A stretch of 64,000 nucleotides of DNA from Gyromitra esculenta (taxonomy: Eukaryota > Ascomycota > Pezizomycetes > Pezizales > Discinaceae), in the NCBI GenBank assembly GCA_038503075.1, contig JBCAML010000008.1, positions 930,001 to 994,000 of the forward strand, given 5' to 3'. Positions 33,941 through 46,700 of the stretch are shown here, one piece after another; position 1 is the first letter of the stretch; every line of letters begins with the position of its first letter. Position numbers and translations under genes: made by a program. The notes beneath the pieces were generated by a model, which searched no databases, was not told the origin of the DNA, and saw nothing but the letters and a program-made list of their open reading frames with translations.

Positions 33941-34836
33941 TATAAACAGGTGAAGGTAACTTAGTTTCGATGATAGCGCTCAAAAGCTCAGTTTACATGT
34001 AGGTAGATGATTTTTGTATGTGTTCCGTCCCAAATATCAAGATTTGAGATTTGCAAATTGAACAGCCCATTTGCGAAGTAGAATGTACTATCTACAAGTA
34101 TTGATTAATTGTACAACTTTACCCCTGGTATAACCCATGTTACATGGGCAGTTTCGTATCCAAAATGCAATACCTTAAAATAGAGGTTTAATTGGAGATT
34201 TATGAGACGTTTCGGAATCAGCAAAAAGTTTAGATTTCCACTCAGTGGCACTCAGTGGCATCTTTTAAAATAATTTCTTATTTTGAAAAAAAACGTTTTT
34301 TGTTTTGTAATTACAATACAAACTAAGCTATTTGTCGATTTTCTGCCTATTTTGCATACAAATGACTGCTTTTAGGACTATGTAGCGAAGAAGATGGTAT
34401 ATGGAAAGGGAGAACTACAGGTGTGTTTTTTCTTTCTGTATTGTCATAGCTTAAGTGTGCGCTGGTTACAGTTAATGATTTAAACAAAACAAAAAATTCT
34501 ACTTTTACATATCAAAGTTCGATTATTTCTCACGTTCCACAAAAAGGTTAATTCAAAGACCCCTGTTACAAATAGAATAAAAATGCAAAATTTTTTGTAT
34601 GACCATGACAAATAAAGAATTCATACTCTGGTAAAAACAATACTTCACTGGGAGGGCTGTGCGCTAATGGGGTGCCAATGGGGTGCACTGGATGGAAATC
34701 TAAACCTTTTGCTGATGGGGGGCTTGGTGGTAGGAACAAGATTTTCTAGTTGAGAGTGTATTTGTAAACAGAGGGATATTTAAATTTTTAAGTGTTTGCG
34801 TTCTTGAAAAATTGAAAAATTAGGATCCAGTACGCA
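33941..34836. other. AT-rich intergenic DNA
   Basis: No gene. Contains a short direct repeat of CACTCAGTGG near 34240, and a TACATGTA at 33994. Confidence 0.5.
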
Positions 34837-35063
34837 CAGTTGCGTCCAACAAGTTCATGCGCTTTTTGAAGTACTGCAACGCACCGAGGTGATACCAAAC
34901 CTTCTTCAGTCCCATTGTCAGTAAATAAGTTGTATATGTTTTTAGTTGTCTCACGGTTTCTTTTCTATTGAACACAAGTACTTTGGTTGTGTTTAGTCTA
35001 TTTTCCTTGGGTCTGCTGCATTGTGGTACTTCAAAAAGCGCATCAACTTGTTGGACGCAACTG
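34837..35063. mobile_element. 227-bp TIR element, CAGTTGCGTCC family copy 2
   Basis: Inverted repeats starting CAGTTGCGTCCAACAAGTT at both ends, continuing to GCGCTTTTTGAAGTAC. The right flank is TA, the left flank CA. Same family as 31774-32032, with a different inner sequence. Confidence 0.85.
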
Positions 35064-35584
35064 TACAGACCTTGTTCCTAGAATACTCCATACCAAAATT
35101 TGCACTATTTGTCAATGTTGATGAATGGTTCGTTTGCTTTGAAAATCTCAGAACTTGGTGTATGAGATGGAGCATATATATTCCCAGCTTCGGATGAACG
35201 GTGGACCTCATACATTACGCTGATCCTGACATGTCAAAGTCCGTGCGCCAGAATCTTATTTTAATTCTGTGTTTTCTCGCTATTAAATCTCTCCTAGCCG
35301 TGTCATTTAATTCTACTGCCCCATTCACCTTGTTGGGTGCATATGGATTAATATATTGGAAGTAAACCTGCGATTGGTTCTGGCTCAAATTAAGGAAGGT
35401 AGGTACTCCGGTATTTACTATAGGATAAATCCTTGCTCGCAGCATCATACCGCCACCTATTTATATATTCCGCAACGCAAGAGAGGCTATCCTTACCGTG
35501 TACAGGTGGATAAGTCTGGGGACAGGTGGTGCAGCTATTTTCTCGGAGGCTTAAGCTCTTCTGAATCTCATGCTTTCGCCATAC
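35064..35584. other. Intergenic spacer
   Basis: Overlapping short frames on both strands (35356-35665), none convincing. No other signal seen. Confidence 0.4.
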
Positions 35585-35592
35585 ATCCAACC

Positions 35593-36044
35593 CAGTGTGG
35601 TCCACGAGGCATGGCCGCTCGAGGCCTCGACTCGAGCCAGTACGAGGTTGGGAGCTCACGAGCACGAGGTGCCTCGAGGCATGTGTGGCTGCTTGCCTCG
35701 AGCCGCTCGAGCATTCAAGTTAAATCATAAGTTGATTGTTGTTTAGATGAGCCTGTATGTTCCAGGACTGTTACTAGGCATGATTGGTGGAAAGAAAATA
35801 GCTATAGTTTGGGGGATGTTTCTAGCGAAACAGCGTGACTTTATAATATCCTAGCTAGTGGCTCTTTTCTTTATTTTTTAATATAAACCTTTTTAGTATA
35901 TATCTCAAGTTTATCGAGCCACCTCGAGCCGACCCGAGGCAGCTCCCCCATGTGCTCGAGCTGCTCGAGGCAGGCCCTCAAATGTACGAGCGGCCTCGAG
36001 GCATACCCATCCGCTCGCCTCGAGGCGCCTCGAGGACCACACTG
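35593..36044. mobile_element. 452-bp non-autonomous hAT-like element
   Basis: Inverted ends CAGTGTGGTCC followed by CGAGGC, with an exact 8-bp target duplication ATCCAACC (35585-35592 and 36045-36052), as made by hAT transposases. Both sub-terminal parts are packed with the palindromic motif CTCGAG/CCTCGAGG, the likely transposase binding sites. The middle is AT-rich and non-coding. Confidence 0.9.
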
Positions 36045-36052
36045 ATCCAACC

Positions 36053-36527
36053 TAGTTCGATGTTTAATATATTAGAACTCTTAATCCGATTGGAATTTTA
36101 TCTTGTCTCTTGGGAGTTTTAAAGGTAGATAAAGAGTGGCATCTCTTACTTGCACCGCTATCCATGCATATGGCCAGAATTAGCCCCACGCAGAAACGAA
36201 CGTCCGCTCGTAAATTAACGTCTAATCTCACTCCCTACGTAGCAACCCCGACATCCTTACTTATATCTACGTACATTAATCAATTCGATTACGTATACCA
36301 TTGCCATTCGACTTAGGTTTTTCGATGTGCCTTCTGAGGCTACCCAATACACCAACGGACTTTTTTTTTGCGAGTATACATACGGGATATTTTCAATCAA
36401 AAAGAAGCGATGGTTTAGGCTAGCTATAGGATATATCGATAGCTTTTAAGAGAACTAAGAGTAAACTTAGAAGAAATTCCAATTTTATTCTGATTAATTT
36501 GCAAACTCCCTACAGTAGTCCTTTTAA
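36053..36527. other. Downstream region of the pectin methylesterase gene
   Basis: No gene seen. It should contain the terminator of the minus-strand gene. Confidence 0.45.
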
Positions 36528-37913
36528 CTACGACAGATATGAGGTATCTACCCAGCTAGTATACGATGACCCAAACAACGTTGTGATAGGCTCTGCGGCG
36601 CTCAAAAACCCTGCGAAGCTTGCCTATCAAGCAACAGCGAACTTGGATTAGCAAAATTAGAACTAAGGATGAGAGAAATTTCGGGCATACCCTTGTTCCA
36701 CTAGCACCAGCCCCTGTGTTTCCAAATTCTCTGTAATAAACATTTTCGGTGTTCGCATCTGAGCTACTCCATACGCTCCACCCTGCTGAATTTATGACAG
36801 ACGAGAGGGAACTGTTTTGGAATACCACCCTTGCATAATCACGCCAAGGTCTGCCCAGATATACCGTACCAGAAGAAACTGTCCACCCCGAGGCTGCCGC
36901 AACAGTACTGATATTGTTCAAACCCCAATCAGCGTTTTCCCAATTTTAAGAGCCGGTGAATGCGAGAAATAACCCTTACCATTTGTTGAAGATATAGTAT
37001 GATACGTTGCTCTCTGAATCACGACCGTTTGCAGTGATCCAGCCATTAGCCTTTACCCGAATGTCAACACCATCAAACCAAGCTCTCTGCCTCTGCCCAA
37101 AGACAAAGTCTCTGTTTTTATTAGAATGTGGGTGCATATCAATGTGTGATAAAAACTCACGTTGCGCCATCTATATAGCTCTTGGCGTAGACAGCATATC
37201 CTTCATTTGCTAGAAGTGTATCTAAAAAAGTGATATTGGGATCAATCGAGCTACCCGAATAATAATCTATAAATTTAATAGCAATAGATACTAACCTTGA
37301 TAACCAGTCAATTTGACGCCATAGAAACCCTGTTTGTCTCCTTGAGAGCTCAATGCTATTGCTTGAGAACCCTTTCCTAAATTTAACACCACTCTTAAGC
37401 TTCTATTCGCAATTACGGACGCTCTACATGAAATCGATAATCTTACCTCTTGTATTGGCAATATTGATATTGTATATTTTCAGCCCGGCTGAGAATGCAC
37501 GGATCGTGGCGGTAGCATCGTTATTGGGAGAATCATCTTGACTTTTACCCTGTGTAATTGTCACAGTATTCGATGTATATGAAGTCGTATCTGTTGTTGA
37601 CCCATAGATAGTAAGCAGTGCAGCTCGGGCTGGAATATAAACCTGCTCGGCATAGGTCCCGGGATATATGAAGATGCATTGGGCCGCCGAAGATGTCGTA
37701 GACAGAGAGCTAACAGCAGCTTGAAGCTTTTCATAATAATTTATATTTAGTTTTCACTACTTAAATCAGTTCCAGATTTCTAGGACAACATACAGTAGAG
37801 TATTGACCTGATGCAGGATTAGGTGTGACTACTATGCACCCACTTGGCGAGGTAGTTCTCGAGGCAGCAAATACCAGTGGAATAAGTGATAGAAACGCGA
37901 GCTTGTTGAACAT
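36528..37913 (-). CDS. Secreted pectin methylesterase (CE8)
   Basis: Hydrolyses methyl esters of homogalacturonan in plant cell walls. Seven exons on the minus strand, 37913-37794, 37726-37447, 37376-37296, 37221-37161, 37111-36980, 36907-36691 and 36623-36528, give 288 aa. Residues 1-17 (MFNKLAFLSLIPLVFAA) form a signal peptide. Family motifs lie in order: the STLQAAV start of the beta-helix, KLTGYQDTLLA, the catalytic GATDFVFGQ with its Asp, YLGRPWRDYARVVFQ with the conserved Arg/Trp, and the terminal SSYTSWVDTSYLS. It is slightly shorter than usual (about 320 aa). No stop or frame error is seen, so it is probably active. Its presence fits a plant-associated life. Confidence 0.93.
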
Positions 37914-40900
37914 CTTGGGTGATTTGATGGTTTACACTGAATTATTTTGTTTTTAAGGGCGATGGCTGTGTCATTATATAGTTTTTTGCTGCTAATATTA
38001 TACCGGTTGCTATAGAAGCCATGGATTAGAATTCGGAGATCAGTCCCGAAATTAAGAACAACTGGTAAACTTTAGTTAACCCGAGGGTACATACTCTATA
38101 GCGTTCTGTATTATAGTTCACTCCTGACGGCCAATTGGCTAATAAAAATGCGCCCGTATAGCCATAAACGTTGCCTTGAATGAATCGTAGGATGTGGGGT
38201 ATATGTGGGGTGTATCCGCTCATTAAATGTAGGTACCATGGATCACCCATGAAAGCTTATTCCATTCCAGACTCTTCTTCTTCAAGCAGATAAAAGGCCA
38301 TTTTCGAGTGGTTGCCTCGGCATAATTCAAGTTTATAGACTTGGCGCTGGTTTGACCGGGAGATGTGCCGACATTCAGGCAAAGAATGTTACAATATATG
38401 GTGTAATTGATACCGAGGCTGATCTATTTCCCGCGCAGTATTTCGGATCGAAAATAATTTCAACTTTGGATATCTCGTGCTCTGCGCAATTACTCCATCC
38501 ATCCGAGCAACTACATGTATTTGATAAGAATCCAGCTCTTGGAATTATCGCACCGCAAGACCGTTGATTGGGCTACTTCGAAAGAAACCATTGGATTATC
38601 CTTCAGTTTCCAATCGTGGTTAGCTTATTCTTAACAACATATTCAATTACCTTTACCCATGACAGCCAACTTGTAGGATAAAGCGATTAATCAGAGATTA
38701 TCACACCTTTTTCTTAACTCTTAAGTTTTGTGTGATATCAGGTTTCTACTAGTCAGGATTGCCCTACCTCACTTTCATTCGGCTTATCACCATGAGCAGC
38801 AAAACTTTCAGCAACCAGTCAGTGTACAGGAAAGGAAAACCGACCATGAAAGCCACAAAGCTCACTGGCAAAAAAAACTGCCACTCAGACGAGGTCCATC
38901 TTCCGGATGGCCATATTCCATTAGGCGTATTTTTGGTCTCTTAACCCCTCCTGAAGAGCAACCACAAAGGGATCGGCAGTCTTCTGGGCGTTCCTAAAAC
39001 TCTAGCCCTAGGGGCAGAGATGATTTTTCTGGACTTCATGGAAGCTGTTTCGTCGGAGATTGTGGTTTTATCGAGGCAACGCTGCTTAGGGTGGTAGGGT
39101 AACTATATATCAGAGTCCAAACTTCTCTTCTTTTGCAAGAATTCTCTATGTCCCTAAAATCAAGGTTTTGACTTAACATATTCTTAGAGTTGAAAAAAAA
39201 CACCAGTCCCCAGTGCTAGGGTTGCTTGCGTGACTAGACGAAGAGCAGTGAAAACAAAGCCTAAAAGCAGCACAGGGAGGGACGGGGGTTGCGTAGGCAG
39301 CACAGGGTAAGGTGATAATTTTTGAGCAGAGTATAGCCCTCTGAGGCGACCGTTTGTGTTCAGGCGAGATTTTGATTTTGCTAATGTATGTCTAACAGAA
39401 TACTTTTTTTTAAGATTGCAAAGATGATTTAAACATATACATGCCCGCTGGCTTACAGTTCCGTCCTCTGCAGTTTTATTTCTGAACATTTTGTTTGCTT
39501 CCATATTAGCATTGCCATTCACTCCTCACTCTCTACTTTTACCTCTGATTCTTTCACCTTTAGTCCTTCCTTGCTCTTATCTTATCTTTCTCACCTTCAC
39601 TCAAAGTATCTCTCCCTAAACCAGTATACTTACCAGGAGACCTGTATCAACATTACTTATTACTCTTCTTTTCAAGTTTGATAGCACACTTGCCCCCTTT
39701 TTCCCTTCTCTTTTTCCTTCATCCTCTTCCCTCTTTCCCCTCTTTCCCCTCCTTTCCATCTTTAGCACCTCAGGCCCACATAGGATATTACATGGAGAAT
39801 TAACTGTTTACCCTATATTCCCCCAATATCATATAGCCGTACTTATCCATAGTAGGTAAGATGTGACCAATTGCAAATCTGCCGCATTGCTATATTACGG
39901 GGCATCTATGGGGCATCTACTTCGAAGCTGCCCTAAATATCACCTCCAAAACTTATGCTCAACAAATTACGGCCGGGTTAACTCAAAAGTGTGATGCTAG
40001 GTTACCTCCCAATTTTTGAAAGGGTTCAATTATATTCCTTTGATAACCTCAAAGAGAACCCACATAGCTGCTATCGCTAAAGTTCGGGACCGCTAGATAT
40101 ATTGAGAGAATAACTAGAACCCTTGGGCATTAACCAACGAATAATTTGTATTTTCGGGGAACCTTCATTCCAGTTCACTAATCCACCATATCAAGCTTTA
40201 TGGTTATTTCTCAACTCACTCTTACGGTTGCGCAAAAACACTCCTCTGTCTCCAGAAAGTAAAGGCTGGGTAGCCTGGAGTCGGACAAAATCAAGCAGCT
40301 TTCATTTGGTCGGCAGGGGGCTGGTAGAGAGTATCTTTAAAGCGGGTTCTCTTGAAATCTACATCTAGATTAGGTCCAACCAACAGAGCTTTTACCAAGC
40401 ACTACTCAAATAAAAGGCAGGATCTCTAATCATACGTCGTCACTCGACTAGCAATTATTGAACAGAATGAATAGATATGGATATGCGGTACCGAGTAAAG
40501 AAGGAGAGAGAAAACAGAATATGTTGGAAATGGCTTCCTAATATGTATGGACTCCGGTGCTCGACCAGAGACCTGTGTGAAGTCTCGGAGAAAGAGCTCT
40601 CGGCGTCTCTCGGTGGAAGCTCAGGAAGGAAAAGAACGAGTATCTTGGGGGCCCGAATATGTAGTATATAGAGGGGAGAAGGTGGAGCCTGCCCCCAGCA
40701 ATCAATCAATCAATCGAGCTTTTACAACAGAATAGAAGAACGAACATAGGGCCCCTGTATATATACTCCACATGGAGTCATATAAACATGTTTATGGCGG
40801 GTTCTCTGGGCGCCGAATAGATCAGCCCGAGCAACCCCCATTAGTAAGACTATTATCCGAACCGGTATCGGTATCCCGTCGGATTACGTGCTAGCGAAAC

Positions 40901-41364
40901 ACTAGGAAGCCTGTAGATATATTCCATATATCCAACAGCAATCACTGAATTGCTATTATTGGCTATACCGTTTTTATAATCTCTAAGAAAATCCCCTTAA
41001 CTGAGCTAACTGAATGACGGTCTACACCAGCACTAATCTGTATCGTCAATAAACAAGTGGAAGACGATATCCCGTCCAGGGCTCTGAGAGACTCGCAGTG
41101 AAGAGAAAGGGCAAAACGGAGCAAACGGTACTCTCAGAAGTTTGACGATACCAATGAGCAAGCCAGGGATAATAGATTTCGATATTCCAAATATCCAAAT
41201 GAGATGACCGATGCCGACCGCAAAGGATTAAAGAGGGAATACACAGCTCAAACCATTTGCTCGATAGATCGGCGCAAAAGCTTATCATGCCCCCCCCTAT
41301 CTGGCCTGCTTCGGAAACAGTTTTGAGCATTTCTATATTTTCAGCCCTTCTTGCCTACGGATAT
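37914..41364. other. 3.4-kb stretch without recognised gene
   Basis: Short frames at 38728-38997, 40123-40368 and 40455-40735 match nothing known to me. A pyrimidine-rich tract lies at about 39530-39760. TACATGTA occurs at 38512. Degraded repeats are the likely content. Confidence 0.45.
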
Positions 41365-41719
41365 CTAAGGCCTCTGCAGCCTCTCCCCGACAGCCTTCGT
41401 TACCCCACCAGCAGCACCCTTGAATTCCCTATCACACTCGGCATAGCCTCTCCCAGCACCGAACCCCAGCCCAACCCAAGCGGGGAAGGCGCGACGCTTA
41501 AAAAGAAGGACCGAAAAGATGATCCCAAAGCCAGCGCCGAGGGTGGACTTTACCACGAGATTCGCAAGGCAATGATCCCACTAGGTCCATACAGATTAGC
41601 AGTGCCGTGCATATAGGGGACGTAGAGAGAATACGCCGCACTTTTTCATTAAGAAGACCCTCCGAGGCAGGGCGAGAACGTTTGATGGTTTCAGTGGAGG
41701 AAGCGGTTGTACTCATCAT
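41365..41719 (-). CDS. MIC10: MICOS complex subunit Mic10
   Basis: Small inner-mitochondrial-membrane protein that bends the membrane at crista junctions by oligomerising through glycine motifs. Two exons, 41719-41642 and 41580-41365 (intron GTGCGG to CCTAG), give 97 aa, the usual family size. After the splice the conserved WDHCLANLVVKSTLG begins. The first membrane hairpin carries GAGFGIIFSVLLF, followed by the positive loop KRR and the second helix with GLGFGAGRGYAECD. Start at 41719 or the next Met at 41716 cannot be told apart. Confidence 0.93.
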
Positions 41720-42937
41720 GCAAGTAGTCTGCGGATTTTGTTTCGGGTTATGTCAGTATAGCCAGGAAAGAAGAAAGAATTGGAAGTCTAGAGGAATTCA
41801 GATTAAGAGATCAATTACCAAAAGGAAGCAATACAAAGACTTGACGGGGGGCGATCACGATGGTCGGTATATCTCTACAGCACGAGGCAGTGTGTGGGGA
41901 CTCTCGAATGTCAAAACGGCGATCGCATGAAGTCGGGATGAAAGTTGAAGTTCCGGATGCCAAGAAGTCTGAGTTAGTCAGCCAGACCTGATACTTATTG
42001 CTGGCAGCTGTGATCAGAGCATTCAAGGGTGTGCGTAGGATGTATCATTACCACGCCGAACGTACATGTATTGTACATGTAGGTAATGCATGGTGATCTC
42101 CTCACATTACATGTATGGAGGAGTACGTGATCACGATGATGACGGTATCTCCCAAATAAATATATTGCAAAGCCAGAACGAGCTATTCCCTGCAACTGTA
42201 CTACCGCGCCGGGAATTATCCCTTGGAGCGGCACTTTTTCAAGCAGTAAACCAGATGCTAAAGGTTATGTACCCCGGACGCAGTGACGCCCAGAGTGGGG
42301 CCTGTGTGCGACAGCGCCTCTCCCTCTCCCTTTCACCTAGTTCCTATATATAAAGTCCTTGCGATCAACAGAATACCTGTCTTTCGCCATATACCCAAGT
42401 GGCCACCCCTATATGTCTACTACATGTGCCTAGCAATCACACCCCGATTTCAATGTAAGGTAGGGCAGCGAGAGTCACCTATCCTCACTCGATGACCTTT
42501 ATCCATGGTGAACGATACATGTAGCCACAGGTATTTAAAATCACATTTATCTCGTTATATAGAAACAACTCGCAATCGCTCTAATTTCCTATTTTACTAA
42601 AAACATATGAGATTGTTCTTGGACAACCGGAACTCCCTTACGCAGGACCCCACTGATCGAGAATCTCTGACTCTGGAAAAAAAAAACATTAGATCCAGAG
42701 TTTAGCTAGTTAAAATGCGGCCTTCTAGGTTAATGCGGGGAACATTGAAATTTTTTATTGGTGAGACATTGGATAGATTCGATATATACACGTATGGTTG
42801 ACGGAAAAGACATTAATCATTCTTCGTCCTGATTCAAAAAAAACAAAAGGAAGCCACCCTGCGAGCACTATATGACACAAATTCTAGCATTTTTGCCCTA
42901 AAGAAAGAAAAAGAAAAAAAAAGAGAGAGAGTTGCAA
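41720..42937. other. Intergenic, TACATGTA cluster
   Basis: No gene seen. Three TACATGTA palindromes lie within 53 bp (42063, 42074, 42108) and a fourth at 42516. Confidence 0.5.
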
Positions 42938-43795
42938 TTACAATTTTGGGTAACATTCTTTCTCCAATTCCTCTAATCTCCTGATAGATGCTTCCTTGCG
43001 AATCTTTGCCTTTGCCATTTGTATGTCTCGTTTTTCAATGTCTTTTCTTAATCGCTTGATCTCTTTTCTTCTCCGTTTCTCCTCAGAGTCCTCGCTCTTG
43101 AGCTTCGGGCTAACACTGCTCTCTCCTTCTATCTTCATCTCAGCATCATCGGTCTCTCTGCTCCCTTCCCTTTCAGAGCCGATCGAGCTGCTCTGGTCCA
43201 CCGCATCATGTCTCCTTTTCCAGGAATCCAGCCAGGAATTAGTGCATGGTTTCCGTTTCTCTTCCGCATAAAGTTGGACGTTGAGTTCGTCAGCCTTGGC
43301 TTTCAAGGTTTCGGCACTAATGCTTGTCCGATCTTCGCGTTGGATGTACCAATCGTGAAGCGCAATGTCCAGCTCGGGATGACTAAAATCCTCAGGGTTT
43401 GATGGTGGCGGTGTCGGGGGAAGAGCATGAGGAGGGTGTGGAGAAACAGAGTTTAGAGGCAAAGGAGGGCAGCCAGCTTCGAATCTAACTTCGAGAGGTG
43501 CAGGACTGGATTTAAACTTTTTCAAGTTCCTGGAGACCGTGGACTGATTGATGGCTTTATGGAAGGTCGATTCGAACCATTCGGCAAGCTCCCTCTATAA
43601 TCAAACAAACGGGGGGGAAATGAGTATTCATCCTTGCCATAATCTATGCTTGAATTTCGAATAACCAACCTGTTTGAGTTGAGGATTTCTCGATGCGTGA
43701 AGGTATAGCTCGTACTTTTCGCCTGCTGTTGCTTCCTCGTGCTTTCGCTTTTTGGGAGATGTTGCACGCTCGGGGTAGGCTACGTCCATATCCAT
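42938..43795 (-). CDS. CENP-B/Tc5-type HTH protein without transposase domain
   Basis: Two exons, 43795-43670 and 43594-42938 (intron GTTGGT to TATAG), encode 260 aa. The first about 70 residues form a psq/CENP-B N-terminal HTH (KYELYLHASRNPQLKQ joined to RELAEWFESTFHKAI and STVSRNLKKF). After a Pro-rich linker comes the second, Tc5-type HTH (ELDIALHDWYIQRED, SWLDSWKRRHD). The C-terminus is a charged coiled coil (EKRRRKEIKRLRKDIEKRD). Pogo/Fot1 transposases have the same two HTHs followed by a DDE domain of about 300 aa, absent here. Likely a domesticated DNA-binding protein; a truncated transposon is the alternative. An upstream ATG at 43846 would add 17 residues. Confidence 0.82.
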
Positions 43796-46700
43796 GGCTT
43801 CGAGGGGAGAAAACGGCCAAAATAAACCAATTGGAATAGCTTTCAAAGCTAGCTCGGGTGGTTCTTTTGGTGAAACTTGATCTACTGGGTTGAGAACATC
43901 GTGGGGCTATGCTAGGTTATATACGCGAGGAGGATAACGCCTGGTTAGGTGTGTTTGTTGGTCCGACATAAATTATGCACGTAGTCAGATATGGGTTTCA
44001 GGTGCCAGCGCCGGCAGTTAATTGTATTCAAAAACTAAATCGCTGCTTTATGTTGTGTATATACTCGTACAAGCTGCATGCATCATGCAGTTCTTCCCAA
44101 GAGGGGGGGGGAACTGTTATGCATGCAACCCGGCGCCTGGACTATTTTTTTGATTTTTTGATTCATGCCTTTTTCATTGTCCTCCGTACGCGTACCTCCT
44201 CCAACAGACTTCCACGGCGAATGGATGGGATGCTGGTTGATCAGTGATCATGAAGCATGTTGGCCAAATTGGCGACAGAGTTGATTCTAATCATACAAGG
44301 CGTCACCGCCGGTACCACCAGCGTTTGGTGTTGCAACACCTCTTTTGTTACTACATTTAAAGCAACTAAACCGATGAAGTTTCAGGACAATGATATGCAT
44401 GTACATGTCCGATAATACAACCTCTGGCCTATTTATTCCAAATCTGCACTTTTATTGGCCAGAACTGCACAAAATGCCCTCTGGTCGATCATGGTGAGTC
44501 TAGCTAGTAACGTCTGTTGCTGTACGTACATCCATGATTTAAACACAATAGCAAGATCGACTGCCTAAAAAAAGAAACTAAAATTAGAAATTGGAGGTGA
44601 GAAGCGTTTCTCAAGATATTATCGAAACAAGTGACACATGCGCAAGAGAATACGCCGCAGATCTATTGAAAGGTTTTATTGGGTAAATCCTTCACCTTTG
44701 ATTGCTGAGTCTGCGCCGTCTTGTTTATCCGGAAATCATGAGTTCGTTATCCAGCACTCATGATCACTTCCTTGCTTTTCCACACGGTAGATTACGAATC
44801 TGCTACTGATGTTGGCTTCTATCGGAATATTAATTCAGGTACTCGAGCACCTCCACCTAAGGAAATTCTAGCGAGCCGTTCAGAGTCGAATGTCTCGCTC
44901 TATTGTATCCTCAAGGTGTAACGTTACTATTATTCGGGTTAACAACGCCTGTCATATCCTGCCCTTCAACATGGAAACTTCTGCAGATAAATAAATGGCT
45001 TAAAAGCAGCGATATGCAAATAACGGTTGCATCTCACTGTATGTTTAGCTTGTGGTGCCGCCATGCACTTTACTGGTAGCCAAGCGCCGGCCCGTCAACG
45101 TTGGAAAAGAGCAGTACGCCACCACCGGCATATCCGCTACGGCGTGATATATCCGCGTTTGAAGACTACCCCGCGAAGCAATTAAAAGAGCAGCTTGGGG
45201 TTTGGCGACAAATGCCCTGAGAAACTCCAATAATGACTTCAGGATGATGTGAGGATATTTACGGCCTTGTGTTTCGACACGCGCGGGAGCATTGCGGCGC
45301 TGTCTGGTAACGCGACCGCGCCGCATGTCGATCATTGGCGACCACCTGGAACCAGGTCGTTATTCTTTAGATACAGCTAATAAAACGGCGAGCAGAAGTC
45401 GTCAGGGAATGGTACGGTATTACCGGTAGCCTGTCTATCTGAGAGTTCCAAATGCAAGTTCTCTTGCAGTAGGTATTCGATTACTCATGCCCAATTCTAA
45501 ATGCAACCATCGTGAACGGGGCCATGGGAATCATACAGAGGGGGATCGAGTGATTGACCTCTGCTTTCTTCTGTAGAGCACACAGTTTATCTAGTGTGGA
45601 TGTGTGTGGAGAAAGAGACATGCATAAAACGCCATCGGGTACCTGTCCCAGAAAAAACAAACGCTCATGTAGGGTCCCGACGATCCCAAAGAACGAGACA
45701 TGGGGTTAGATTCTCCCGATCTCATTGGTAAATGCGACATCGTTCTCAACTCCAAAATAGTTCAGATGCCTAGATTTAAACTCCATACACAAGATATCTT
45801 CAAAGAATCTTGTCATAGCAACTTATCATCGAAAAGACGTAGTAACAACTAGCCAGTCTCCGGATTGCGGGTGTAGGGTTACAGAAAACGGGACCTGCTT
45901 CCGCCATTAGCTTCAGTGTTACTTGGGATACGGGAAAATTGAAATACTAAAGTGCACGTAATATTGGGAAAGTAAGATCTTAAAAAGAAAATCTTGATCA
46001 CATGCTTCCACAGTGCAATCCACAGCTTATCTCAATATCAAACAACTCCCGATTAAACATTGAATCTCAATTGCTAGGAAGTGGGGCTTGTTTCGCTCAA
46101 TGTACGCGGCTGTATTAGGGATTCGGGGAATCCGAAATGTCAAGGCTACAGCAAAAACAAAGTAGGAAAGATATCGAAAAGAAAAGAAAAACCCAACAGC
46201 ACCCATAAACATTCAGTAATCAGCAAATATTCTGAGGATCAAACAGCCTTCAATTAAATGTTTTAAGCCCCCATGACTTGATTTTGACAAGAAGTGGGCC
46301 TGTTTGACCACAAAGCTCAATCATTAGTGGCGTTCCTTTCATCTGCCGTGTGTGTTAACCAAAAATCCGCCTCCAAGCCAAGAATCGAGTGATTTTTCAT
46401 GACACACATCCGTCATTTTGCAGCCAGAAGAAATTATCGGCAAGTTGGGTAGATGCGATCACTCGCATGAGATCCGTTACCGTGGACCATTTCTAAAGAA
46501 AAAACCTTACTTCCGGGACATGCTGCCGGAACACAGCATATGTCGGTGTCAGGTCGGCATGGGCCGATTGGGTTTTCCGATCTGAGAATTAACGAGAATT
46601 CCACCTATATTTTCACAGATGGCGAATCACAGATGTTCAAACCTTTCGTCAAAGTTGGGTCTTACCGTTTCAATATGGGTTTTTGGAAAACAGAGCCCTC

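Noticed and set aside
35593..36044. CRISPR-like or satellite array of CTCGAG repeats
   Set aside because: Spacing is irregular and the block is bounded by TIRs and an 8-bp duplication, so it is a transposon; CRISPR is not expected in a fungus.
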